A DNA stretch of 64,000 nucleotides. Source: Denitromonas sp. (GTDB taxonomy: Bacteria; Pseudomonadota; Gammaproteobacteria; Burkholderiales; Rhodocyclaceae). Numbering within the stretch: position 1 is the first letter of the stretch; each line of letters starts with the position of its first letter. The stretch lies in contig NZ_JAUCBR010000004.1 of NCBI RefSeq assembly GCF_034676725.1, positions 310,001 to 374,000 of the forward strand. Direction: 5' to 3'. Position numbers and translations under genes: made by a program. Shown here piece after piece: positions 25,791 to 34,850 of this stretch. Below the pieces are notes generated by a model. That model was not told the origin of the DNA, did not search any database, and saw only the letters and a program-made list of their open reading frames with translations.

Positions 25791-26351
25791 ATGGGCTTCA
25801 TGTCGATCCCCCGGATGATGGTGTCGTCGGAAGCGGGGTGGCGCGACCTCGAGCGCCAGAACCCGACGGTACTGTCGCTGTTTGTCTGGATGGTTCTGCC
25901 ACTGTCGATTCTGCCACCAGCCCTGCTGTACTACGCGGGCACCCATTACGGGGACGCGCTGATCGTCGGCTGGTCGACCAAGCCGTGGCCGCTGATTTCG
26001 CCGATGTTCTTCCTTTGCGAACTGGCGGCCTTTGTCGGCATGGGCTGGTTCATCCGCAGCGTTGTCGACAGCAGTGCGGCGCCGATCGACACCCATGACG
26101 CCTACGTTGTCGCTGCGATTGCACCGGTGCCGATGTGGCTTTCATCCCTCGCCCTGCTCGTGCCGAACCTGGCCTTCGTGGCGGCGGTCGCACTGACCGG
26201 CCTGGCGGCGTCCTGCGCCCTGATGTACCACGGGGTCTACGCGCTGTGCCACATGTCGGACGAGGTGCGCGCGGCGAGCGTCACGCATACGGTGATGGCC
26301 GCCGGCATGCTGTGCTGGGCCGCCTTCCTGGCGCCGATCCTGATGTTCTAA
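25791..26351 (+). CDS. YIP1-family membrane protein
   Basis: A 186-residue inner-membrane protein with about five hydrophobic spans (residues about 27-47, 65-90, 105-125, 125-150 and 160-186). It resembles the bacterial YIP1/DUF1282 group; the N-terminus FMSIPRMMVSSEAGWRDLERQNPT is characteristic. The ATG has AAGGAGAAC just upstream. Function is unknown. Divergent pairing with a MarR regulator suggests stress- or ligand-induced expression. Confidence 0.8.
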   Translation: MGFMSIPRMMVSSEAGWRDLERQNPTVLSLFVWMVLPLSILPPALLYYAGTHYGDALIVGWSTKPWPLISPMFFLCELAAFVGMGWFIRSVVDSSAAPIDTHDAYVVAAIAPVPMWLSSLALLVPNLAFVAAVALTGLAASCALMYHGVYALCHMSDEVRAASVTHTVMAAGMLCWAAFLAPILMF

Positions 26352-26369
26352 TCCGCGCGAACGCGGTTA

Positions 26370-26606
26370 TCAGCCTTGACGCAAGCGGGCGTTCAAGGTG
26401 TCGACCACCTCGGCCCAGTCGGCGTCCTCGGCAATTTCCTCGCGCAGAAAGCTCGCCTGGGCAGGGCTCCAGAAGGGTGCGGCGGCAAGCGGCACGTCAC
26501 CGGCGAGCGGGGCATGACGGGCAATGAAGGCGTCGATACTGGCCGAATCGTCGGGCAAGCCGAGTTGAGCAAACAGTGCCGACAGCGGATGAACCGGGGT
26601 TTCCAT
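26370..26606 (-). CDS. DUF2789 family protein
   Basis: A 78-residue soluble protein matching the DUF2789 pattern: METPVHPLSALFAQLGLPDD at the start and FWSPAQASFLREEIAEDADW near the end. The ATG at 26606 has AAGGAGATC upstream; the longer frame has no such site. It is convergent with the YIP1-type gene, with 18 bp between stops. The family has no known function. Confidence 0.85.
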   Translation of the reverse strand: METPVHPLSALFAQLGLPDDSASIDAFIARHAPLAGDVPLAAAPFWSPAQASFLREEIAEDADWAEVVDTLNARLRQG

Positions 26607-27258
26607 ACAGATCTCCTTCCTAGCGTGAATTGATCCGGTCCAGATCGGTGGCATGACGCCTTCGTGCCCATTGCACGCACCGCCGACATAACGCCGCTGG
26701 ACCACCTCTACTCTAGACGCACTTGGCTGCCGATGCGACGACACTGATCGCTCTTGATGCTGCCAGGCACGCGCCGCGCGACCATTCGATCGCACACCGC
26801 CGCGACGGCACCGTGGCGCAGCACTGAGGCACACCATTTCAACCCGAAACCCGCCGTTGGCCGCTTGAGCTTCTAAACAAGAGACCGGCGATGCAAGACA
26901 CCCCGGCGTCGGGCCCGATCACCCATCGGGGGAGCCCGCTCCGCAACCGCGCGCCTCCTTACAGCATGCAGGCTGTGCGTCGTCGCACCTTGCCGGATAT
27001 CTCGCCTGACGCACTCTCTACCGCATACAGCTGCGGCTTCCGGCTTGAAGAGGGCCAGCGATGGCCGCCGACATGACCGCGCCACCCCGTATTTTTCAAT
27101 CCCGGCCGGGCGCCCCACCGCTGTGCCGGCACTGCCGTGCAAGCTACCGTTCGTCGGCCATGAAGAAAAACAGCATCGTTTCCTGGAACATTTTGACCAT
27201 TGTTTGTCCTAGACAATGTGCGTTACGCACTTCACAACAGAGATCAGGAGAAGACGAC
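26607..27258. other. 652-bp region without a recognisable gene
   Basis: Only short overlapping ORFs of up to about 90 codons with no protein-like pattern are present. The right end (27185-27230) holds promoter-like and palindromic elements that belong to the fasciclin gene. The rest shows nothing supportable. Confidence 0.5.
27185..27230 (+). promoter_or_regulatory. putative ECF-type promoter and two palindromes before the fasciclin gene
   Basis: GGAAC at 27185-27189 and GTCC at 27206-27209 are 16 bases apart, as in ECF sigma promoters. TTGTC-CTA-GACAA (27204-27216) and GTGCGT-T-ACGCAC (27218-27230) are two adjacent perfect palindromes, 29-55 bases before the ATG. The ECF assignment rests on short motifs and is tentative. 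Confidence 0.35.
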
Positions 27259-27741
27259 ATGCTTGCAAAATGGAAAACGCTGGCGATGGGTGCGGCCTTC
27301 ATGGCGAGTTCGGCCATGGTCAGCGCGGGTTCCGCGTCCAAGGACATCGTGGATACGGCAGTGTCGGCCGGACAGTTCAACACGCTGGTGAAGGCAGTCC
27401 AGACCGCGGGCCTGGTCGATACGCTGAAGAGCGAGGGCCCGTTCACCGTCTTTGCACCGACGGATGCTGCCTTCGCGAAGCTGCCTGCCGGCACCGTTGA
27501 GGCGCTGCTCGCCGATCCGGAAAAGCTGCGTGCGATCCTCACCTACCATGTGGTGCCGGGGAAAATCATGGCGGGGGATGTCAAGGCGGGTGAAGTCAAG
27601 ACCGTTCAAGGCGACACGCTCGACATTACCGTCAGCGGCGGCCAGGTGATGATTGATCAGGCCACGGTCGTGACGACGGACGTCGGGGCCAGCAACGGGG
27701 TCATCCACGTCATCGACACCGTCGTGATGCCGAACAGCTGA
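27259..27741 (+). CDS. secreted fasciclin-domain protein
   Basis: 160 residues: a signal peptide (MLAKWKTLAMGAAFMASSAMVSAG, cut near residue 24) followed by one FAS1 domain. H1 and H2 signatures are visible: GPFTVFAPTDAAFAKLP, then LTYHVVPGKI and a final SNGVIHVIDTVVMP. The length is typical of single-FAS1 bacterial proteins, which are secreted or periplasmic and mediate adhesion or have unknown roles. The ATG has AGGAGAAGACGAC before it. The 3' end is overlapped on the other strand by the extended reading of yacG. Confidence 0.92.
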   Translation: MLAKWKTLAMGAAFMASSAMVSAGSASKDIVDTAVSAGQFNTLVKAVQTAGLVDTLKSEGPFTVFAPTDAAFAKLPAGTVEALLADPEKLRAILTYHVVPGKIMAGDVKAGEVKTVQGDTLDITVSGGQVMIDQATVVTTDVGASNGVIHVIDTVVMPNS

Positions 27742-28007
27742 CACGGGCAGCACACCTCTGGCGGCGGCCTGCGGGCCGCCGCGCGGCGTTGACCTGAGCG
27801 GGCCGCGCCTACTCGTTCAACGTCGTCCGACATGATGTCGGGCGGCTTGGCAGCGGGGATGCGGTAGTTCTCGGAGGCCCACGCGCCCATGTCGATCTGG
27901 CGGCAGCGCTCGGAGCAGAACGGGCGGTAGGCGTTGTCGGGTCGCCATTCGACCGGCTTGGCGCAGGTCGGGCACTTGACGATGCGGGGAGCGGCGTTGC
28001 GGGTCAT
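27657..28007 (-). CDS. yacG: DNA gyrase inhibitor / zinc-binding protein YacG, C-terminus probably frameshifted
   Basis: The start is an ATG at 28007, five bases after zapD. Residues 1-55 are a clear YacG: a zinc ribbon with CPTC and CSERC (four Cys) and the signature RQIDMGAWASENYRIP. As written the frame continues to 27657 (116 residues) and runs antisense into the fasciclin gene, unlike any YacG. Deleting one C in GTTGAA[C]GAGTAG (27815) ends the protein at 27809 with 65 residues and an acidic tail, the normal size. The domain binds zinc and is reported to inhibit gyrase. The zapD-yacG pairing is usual. Confidence 0.85.
   Translation of the reverse strand: MTRNAAPRIVKCPTCAKPVEWRPDNAYRPFCSERCRQIDMGAWASENYRIPAAKPPDIMSDDVERVGAARSGQRRAAARRPPPEVCCPCQLFGITTVSMTWMTPLLAPTSVVTTVA
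27763..27780. terminator. GC-rich hairpin between fasciclin and yacG
   Basis: GGCGGCC-TGCG-GGCCGCC without a following T-run. It lies 21 bp after the fasciclin stop and, if yacG really ends at 27809, also just after that gene, so it may serve both convergent genes. Confidence 0.4.
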
Positions 28008-28012
28008 TGCGC

Positions 28013-28768
28013 TCACAGGTTGCACAGCGTGAGTTCGAACTCGATGTCGTTCTCGCACTGGCGGGGTCGGCTGACGGTGTCGGGGCGCATGAAGCGCACA
28101 TTGAGCACGTATTTGTTGGCGCTGATCTCGGGCACCGCCTGGGCGCCCAGCGGCACCCGCACCCGCACCATCTGGATCGGGCGCCCGCCCATGGTCAGCT
28201 GGTAGTTGCCGCGCATGGCCAGTTGCGTTTCGGGCCGGCCGCTGGCGCGCAGCAGGCGCAGCACGATGGCCAGGCCGTCGCGGATTGGCAGCATCGGGCG
28301 GATCCAGGCTTCGAGGTCGCGGCGGCGGGCGTCGGGCTCGCGGTTCTGCCAGTGGTAGTAGGCCGGCAGGTCGAACTGGCAGGCACCGCCGGGGATGGCC
28401 GCGCGGCTGCGGATGCCCATCAGCCAGTCGTTCTCGCGCAGGTAGTGCCCGATCTTGCCCGACACCGAGAGCAGGCCGGCCGTGGCCTGCTCGATTTCGT
28501 ACAGGGCGCCGCTGAGGGCCTGCTCGGAGATATCGGGGTTGTCGCGAAAAGCCAGCAGCGACTGGCGCTGGCGTTCGAGTTCCTGCAGCAGATCAACCTT
28601 GAACTCGGAGCGGCTGGCCACTTCGAGCATGTCGAAGAGCGCGATCAGCGTGGCGTGATGGTCAATGGGGGAGTCGCCGCGCAGGGTATGCGCGATGCGG
28701 GCAAACAGATCTTCCAGCCGAAGCAGGGTGCGGATGCGTTCGTTGAGTGGGTATTCGAAAGTAATCAC
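28013..28768 (-). CDS. zapD: cell division protein ZapD
   Basis: 251 residues. ZapD cross-links FtsZ protofilaments at the division ring. The N-terminus ITFEYPLNERIRTLLRLEDLF is the family hallmark, followed by a helical domain and a C-terminal beta domain (CQFDLPAYYHWQ). The frame is open upstream, but the GTG at 28768 matches the family start and no ATG is available in frame nearby. It is followed immediately by yacG and preceded by coaE, an order conserved in beta- and gammaproteobacteria. Confidence 0.93.
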   Translation of the reverse strand: MITFEYPLNERIRTLLRLEDLFARIAHTLRGDSPIDHHATLIALFDMLEVASRSEFKVDLLQELERQRQSLLAFRDNPDISEQALSGALYEIEQATAGLLSVSGKIGHYLRENDWLMGIRSRAAIPGGACQFDLPAYYHWQNREPDARRRDLEAWIRPMLPIRDGLAIVLRLLRASGRPETQLAMRGNYQLTMGGRPIQMVRVRVPLGAQAVPEISANKYVLNVRFMRPDTVSRPRQCENDIEFELTLCNL

Positions 28769-28838
28769 CGCATGCGCCTGATGGGTTTGCCAGCCTCCTG
28801 ATGATCCGCGCGATGATAGCACAGGGCCTGCGGGCCGC

Positions 28839-29450
28839 TCAGGCGCCGGCGAGTGCGAGATAGCGCACATGCAGCGCGTCGACCTGGCGATAGAGCTGCT
28901 CGAGCTTGCCGCTGTTGTCGATCACATCATCGGCGGCAGCCAGCCGCTCGGCCCGTGGCAACTGCGCCGCCATGATGGCCTCGACCTGTTCGCGCGGCAG
29001 GCCGGAGCGGGACATCACCCGCGCCACCTGCACTGCCTCGTCGCAATCGACCACGGCAATGCGCTGGCAGCGCTGGCGGTAACTGCCGGACTCGATCAGC
29101 AGCGGCACCACCAGCACCACGTACGGAGCTTCGGCCACGGTGCACTGGCGGTCCGACTCGGCGCGGATCATGGGATGAAGGATGGCCTCGAGGCGCTGGC
29201 GTTCGGCCGGGTCGGCAAAGGCCCGCGCGCGCATGGCGGCACGATCGAGCGCGCCATCGGCAGCGATGAGGCCGTCGCCGAAGCTCGCGCGGATGGCCGG
29301 CAGCGCCGCGCCGCCGGCGGCGGTGAGCTCACGGGCGATGAGGTCGGTGTCGACGATGGCCGCGCCACACAGGCCGAAGCGGTCGGAGGCGGCACTCTTG
29401 CCGCTGCCGATGCCACCGGTGAGGCCGACGATCCAGCGCGGCGGGCTCAC
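28839..29450 (-). CDS. coaE: dephospho-CoA kinase
   Basis: 203 residues. It phosphorylates dephospho-CoA in the last step of CoA synthesis. P-loop GLTGGIGSGKS lies at residues 9-19, with DTDLIARELTAAGG and the lid region VMSRSGLPREQVEAIMAAQ. The start is a GTG at 29450 whose GTGA overlaps the stop of the SPOR-protein gene. coaX (pantothenate kinase) and coaD also lie in this window, so three CoA-pathway genes are present, though not in one operon. Confidence 0.94.
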   Translation of the reverse strand: MSPPRWIVGLTGGIGSGKSAASDRFGLCGAAIVDTDLIARELTAAGGAALPAIRASFGDGLIAADGALDRAAMRARAFADPAERQRLEAILHPMIRAESDRQCTVAEAPYVVLVVPLLIESGSYRQRCQRIAVVDCDEAVQVARVMSRSGLPREQVEAIMAAQLPRAERLAAADDVIDNSGKLEQLYRQVDALHVRYLALAGA

Positions 29451-30187
29451 GGCTGGCAGTCCAGGCGCGTGGCGCCACTGAGCACACCGCTCCAGTCGCT
29501 GACCCGCTGCGCCAGCGCTTCGGCGGCGCCGCGGATCTCGACGCGGTGGGTGGTGTCGCCGCGCTCTTCGATCGCCACGCCGCGCACGCCCTTGGCCTCG
29601 ATCCGGCGCTGCTGCTCCCGGGCGGCCGCCGCGGTCTTGAACAGGCCGAGCGAGATGGTCAATGGACGGCTGCCGTTCTCGCCCACCACGAACAGATCGG
29701 TCCAGCCCTTGGCGCGAATCTCGGCCGCGCGCCGCTCGGCGGCGGCCTTGGTCGGATGCGCCGGGATGTGCACCCACCAGGAGGTGATCTCGGTGGTGGG
29801 CTGGTCGCGCACGCTCAGCTCGGCCACGCGGCGCACCTGCTGCAACAGCGCGTCGGCGGCATCGTCGTCAAGCCCGTCGAAAGCGACGCAGGCCTGCGGC
29901 ACGCTGGCCACTGGCGGCGCCACGACCACCGGCGGCGGCGGCGCGGGGGCGGGCTCCGGCGGCGGCACCACCACCGGCGCGGGCGGTGGCTCGGGCTTGC
30001 GAGCCTCCGCCTGCAAGGCGGCAATGGCCGCGTCGTCCAGCACCTGGATGCGATCGGGCTTGAGCTGGTTGGTGATGCGTTCGGGTTCGCTGCGCGTGCC
30101 GTCCTGACCGAGCCAGCCCTGCCACGCCGCCAGCGCGATGACGTTGAGCAGCACCAGCAGGATGATCAGAAAGCGCAGGATCGGCAC
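29447..30187 (-). CDS. SPOR-domain inner-membrane protein
   Basis: 246 residues: one membrane span at residues about 4-23 (FLIILLVLLNVIALAAWQGW), a Pro-rich linker (residues about 65-95) and a SPOR domain at residues about 150-225 (WWVHIPAHPTKAAAERRAAEIRAKG). SPOR domains bind denuded glycan strands at the septum, so a division or cell-wall role is likely. The gene lies between trpB2 (11-bp gap) and coaE (4-bp overlap) in one operon that continues into zapD. Confidence 0.88.
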   Translation of the reverse strand: MPILRFLIILLVLLNVIALAAWQGWLGQDGTRSEPERITNQLKPDRIQVLDDAAIAALQAEARKPEPPPAPVVVPPPEPAPAPPPPVVVAPPVASVPQACVAFDGLDDDAADALLQQVRRVAELSVRDQPTTEITSWWVHIPAHPTKAAAERRAAEIRAKGWTDLFVVGENGSRPLTISLGLFKTAAAAREQQRRIEAKGVRGVAIEERGDTTHRVEIRGAAEALAQRVSDWSGVLSGATRLDCQP

Positions 30188-30198
30188 ATGCGGCTCCG

Positions 30199-31566
30199 TC
30201 AGCCAACCTTGGGTAGATGGGCCAGCGAGGCGGCCACCGCTTCAGCCGGGTACTCGTAGTTCTCGAGCTGGCCGGCAAAGTAACGGTCATACGAGGCCAT
30301 GTCGAAATGGCCGTGACCGGTAAGGTTGAACAGGATCACCTTGGACTCGCCGGTCTGCTTGCACACCAGCGCTTCGTCGATGGCCGCGCGGATGGCGTGG
30401 CAGGACTCGGGCGCGGGGATGATGCCTTCGTTGCGGGCGAACATCACGCCGGCCTCGAAGGTGGCCAGCTGCGGCACGGCGACGGCTTCGAGCAGCTTCT
30501 CGTGGTAGAGCTGCGAGACCAGCGGCGAGTCGCCGTGGTAGCGCAGGCCGCCGGCGTGGATGCCCGGCGGCATGAAGTCATGGCCGAGGGTGTACATCTT
30601 CATCAGCGGCGTGAAGCCGGAGGCGTCGCCGTAGTCGTAGGCGTAGGCGCCCTTGGTCAGCGTGGGGCAGGAGGCCGGCTCGACGGCCACGCAGCGCAGC
30701 TTCTCGGCGCGCTTCTCGCCGGCGATCTGGTCGCACAGGAAGGGGAAGGCAATGCCGCCAAAGCTGGAGCCACCGCCGCAGGGGCCGAGCACCACGTCCG
30801 GGTAGAGGCCGATTTTCGCCAGCTGGGCCTTGGCTTCCTGGCCGATCACCGTCTGGTGCAGCAGCACATGGTTGAGCACCGAGCCGAGGGTGTACTTGGT
30901 GTCGGCGCGGCCGGCGGCCTCCTCCACCGCTTCGGAAATGGCAATGCCGAGCGAGCCCTGGTTGTCCGGGTCCTTTTCGAGGATGGCGCGGCCGGTCTGC
31001 GTCTGTTGCGACGGGCTGGCGAACACCTCGGCGCCCCAGGTCTGCATCATCGAGCGGCGGAAGGGTTTTTGCTGGTAGCTCACATTGACCATGAACACCC
31101 GCACGTCGATGCCGAACATGCCACCGGCGAAGGCGATGGACGAGCCCCACTGACCCGCGCCGGTTTCGGTGGTCAGGCGCTTGATGCCGGCCTGCTTGTT
31201 GTAATAGGCCTGCGGCACGGCGGAGTTGGGCTTGTGCGAGCCGGCCGGCGAGACGCCTTCGTACTTGAAGAAGATCTTGGCCGGCGTGCCCAGCGCTTTT
31301 TCGAGACGCACGGCACGCACCAGCGGCGTCGGCCGCCAGATCTTGTAGATCTCGCGCACTTCGTCGGGAATCGCGATCCAGCGCTCGGCGGTCATCTCCT
31401 GCTCGATGATCGGATCGGGGAAGATCGCGCTCATCTGTTCGGGCGTGGCGGGCGAGCCGTCCGGCCCCAGCGGTGGCAGCGGCGCATTGGGCATGTCGGC
31501 CGCGATGTTGTACCAGTGGGTCGGGATGTCCTCTTCGGTCATCAGAATGCGTGTCGGCTCGCTCAT
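30199..31566 (-). CDS. tryptophan synthase beta-like protein, TrpB2 type
   Basis: A 455-residue PLP enzyme of the TrpB2 branch, which is longer than TrpB1 and usually unlinked to trpA. The PLP lysine is in GVSPAGSHKPNSAV, TETGAGQWGSS is the substrate loop and GPCGGGSSFGG the phosphate-binding loop. No trpA is nearby, and the longer N-terminus (MTEEDIPTHWYNIAADMPN) is typical of TrpB2. It may make tryptophan from free indole and serine, or another product. The ATG at 31566 is preceded by CGGAGAACAGTCA. Confidence 0.92.
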   Translation of the reverse strand: MSEPTRILMTEEDIPTHWYNIAADMPNAPLPPLGPDGSPATPEQMSAIFPDPIIEQEMTAERWIAIPDEVREIYKIWRPTPLVRAVRLEKALGTPAKIFFKYEGVSPAGSHKPNSAVPQAYYNKQAGIKRLTTETGAGQWGSSIAFAGGMFGIDVRVFMVNVSYQQKPFRRSMMQTWGAEVFASPSQQTQTGRAILEKDPDNQGSLGIAISEAVEEAAGRADTKYTLGSVLNHVLLHQTVIGQEAKAQLAKIGLYPDVVLGPCGGGSSFGGIAFPFLCDQIAGEKRAEKLRCVAVEPASCPTLTKGAYAYDYGDASGFTPLMKMYTLGHDFMPPGIHAGGLRYHGDSPLVSQLYHEKLLEAVAVPQLATFEAGVMFARNEGIIPAPESCHAIRAAIDEALVCKQTGESKVILFNLTGHGHFDMASYDRYFAGQLENYEYPAEAVAASLAHLPKVG

Positions 31567-31652
31567 TGACTGTTCTCCGTGATGTTTTTATGCAACCCCG
31601 GCCGCGGCCGGCGTTCTCCGTATCCGGCGGGCATCTTAGCCCGTCTGGCGCC

Positions 31653-32381
31653 TCATCGAAAGCGCCCCTGCGCCTGCGCCACGGCGACGCCGTCGAGCAC
31701 CAGGTTGTCGATGATGCGCAAGGGCACATCGAGCAAGGGCGCGATCTGCGCCGCCGCCCCGCCGTTGAGCAGGCAGCTGGCGCCGGGCAGGCCCGCCACC
31801 TGGCGGTACATGCGCTCGATGGCCCCGGCCTGGGCATGCAGGCAGCCCATCATGATGGCGTCGGCGGTACAGGTGGGCAGGTCGACGATACCCCCGTCGG
31901 CCAGCGGCAGCTGGGCCGTGTTGCCGGCCAGCGCGCGACGCATGAGGTCGACACCCGGGGCGATCAGGCCGCCGCGGAACACACCGTCGGCATCGAGCAC
32001 GTCGATGGTGGTGGCCGTGCCGGCGGTGACCACCAGACAGGGCGCGGCGCCGTGCGCATGGGCACCGATCAGCGCGGCCCAGCGGTCGGCGCCCAGCTGG
32101 GCCGGGTTCACATAGCTGTTGCTTACGCCGCAACACGAGCGGCTGGGAATGAGCCACTGCGGCGCGTGCCCCCAGGCGGCCAGCGCATCGGCAACCCGTT
32201 GGCGCAACTCGGGCGAGACCACCGAGGCGCCATAGACGCCGTCGATACGCCCCGGCGGCGGCAGCACGGCGTCGAAGTCCCAGGCCTCGTCGTGCGCGAA
32301 GGCGCCCTGGGCGAGCCACTGCTCGCCCTCGCGCAGCCCCCACTTGAGGCGGGTGTTGCCGACATCGAGCAGCAGGATCAT
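31653..32381 (-). CDS. coaX: type III pantothenate kinase
   Basis: 242 residues of the CoaX family: phosphate loop LLLDVGNTRLKWGL at the N-terminus, GADRWAALIGAH and AGTATTIDVLDADGVFRGG. It carries out the first committed step of CoA synthesis. The ATG overlaps the birA stop (ATGA), the bicistronic birA-coaX arrangement common in betaproteobacteria. An in-frame longer reading starting within birA is not supported. Confidence 0.93.
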   Translation of the reverse strand: MILLLDVGNTRLKWGLREGEQWLAQGAFAHDEAWDFDAVLPPPGRIDGVYGASVVSPELRQRVADALAAWGHAPQWLIPSRSCCGVSNSYVNPAQLGADRWAALIGAHAHGAAPCLVVTAGTATTIDVLDADGVFRGGLIAPGVDLMRRALAGNTAQLPLADGGIVDLPTCTADAIMMGCLHAQAGAIERMYRQVAGLPGASCLLNGGAAAQIAPLLDVPLRIIDNLVLDGVAVAQAQGRFR

Positions 32382-33178
32382 CCGGCCGCCCGCAAGCTCA
32401 CATCGCCGGCCAGCACGCGGCGCACACCGGTGTCGGTCTGCAGGCGCAGCGCGCCATCGGCATCCACGCCGAGGCAGATGCCTTCGACCGACTCTGCCTC
32501 GCCAGTCAGGCGCACCGGCAGGTCGGCATAGGCATTGCGCTGGTTCCACGCGCCCTGGAAGGCGGCGAAACCGCCAATGGCATAGGTGTCGAACAAGGTG
32601 CGCTGGGTGCGCAGCAACTCGGCGAGCAGCCGTTCGCGGGTGGGCAGGGTGTCGATGACCTGGTCGAGCGCGGTGACATCGCTGCGGCCAGGAATGCTCG
32701 CGCCCGGCGGCAAACAGAGGTTGAGCCCGATACCCACCACCGCCGCCACCTGCCGCGCCGAGGCCAGCTCGACGAGGATGCCGCCGAGCTTGCGTCCATG
32801 CACCTGGATGTCGTTGGGCCACTTGAGCTCGAGGCCGGCCACGCCAAGGTTCTCCAGCGTGGTCGCCACCGCGATGCCGGCGACCAGCGACAGCCCCGCC
32901 GGCGCCGGCGCACCGGCCGGAAAACGCCACAGCGCCGAGAAGGTCAGGCTTGCGCCCGGCCAGGCCTGCCACTGCCGGCCGCGCCGGCCACGACCGGCCA
33001 ACTGCAGATCGCAGGCGACCACCGGCACGCGGCCGTCGTCGGCGGGGACATGATCGATCAGGACGGAGTTGGTCGACTCGCACTCGCCACGCAGGTCGAG
33101 CGCGAAGGCATCGGCATCGGGCCCCAGCGACTGGCGCAGGGCATCGCCATCGAGGCGCGGGAGGGGTGAATCAGGCAC
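32378..33178 (-). CDS. birA: biotin-[acetyl-CoA carboxylase] ligase, catalytic-domain-only type
   Basis: About 266 residues. It attaches biotin to the carboxyl-carrier protein. Visible signatures are ECESTNS, the biotinyl-AMP loop AGRGRRGRQW and ELKWPNDIQVHGRKLGGIL. The N-terminal DNA-binding domain of E. coli BirA is absent, so it is an enzyme without repressor function. The start is uncertain: a GTG at 33178 (used) or a TTG at 33220; no good ribosome site is visible for either. Confidence 0.9.
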   Translation of the reverse strand: MPDSPLPRLDGDALRQSLGPDADAFALDLRGECESTNSVLIDHVPADDGRVPVVACDLQLAGRGRRGRQWQAWPGASLTFSALWRFPAGAPAPAGLSLVAGIAVATTLENLGVAGLELKWPNDIQVHGRKLGGILVELASARQVAAVVGIGLNLCLPPGASIPGRSDVTALDQVIDTLPTRERLLAELLRTQRTLFDTYAIGGFAAFQGAWNQRNAYADLPVRLTGEAESVEGICLGVDADGALRLQTDTGVRRVLAGDVSLRAAG

Positions 33179-33385
33179 GGGTCGGCGGGGGGATGGTCGA
33201 AAAACTGCATTATGTCCCAATCCCCCGCCACCGGGGCAGCCGGCAACGGCTCGGCAGCGGCGCTGAAATCGCCGCGCACACCGGCAGGCCAGGCGGCCGC
33301 CAGCACGCAGGGGATGCGTTCACACCCCCGTGCAGTGCCAGCACGGCCCCGGCCCGGCCCGGCGTTGTCGGTCGCGTGTGGCGTC

Positions 33386-34810
<1,425 letters not shown>

Positions 34811-34816
34811 AATGTA

Positions 34817-34832
34817 TGCACTATTTTGGTGC
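34817..34832. promoter_or_regulatory. ntrC: NtrC box between ntrB and ntrC
   Basis: TGCACTATTTTGGTGC matches the NtrC consensus (TGCAC-N5-6-GGTGC) and sits 7-22 bases before the ntrC ATG. No -24/-12 pair lies in the 40-bp gap, so repression or modulation of ntrC by its product is more likely than activation. Confidence 0.6.
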
Positions 34833-34850
34833 GAGCTGCACGATTGCGGT

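Noticed and set aside
26891..27076. A 61-codon ORF in the gap before the fasciclin gene
   Set aside because: No ribosome site, no protein-like pattern and Arg/Pro-rich composition.
33179..33385. Possible N-terminal DNA-binding domain for BirA upstream of its start
   Set aside because: No in-frame helix-turn-helix pattern is found before 33178 and no better start codon exists. Single-domain BirA is normal in this group.
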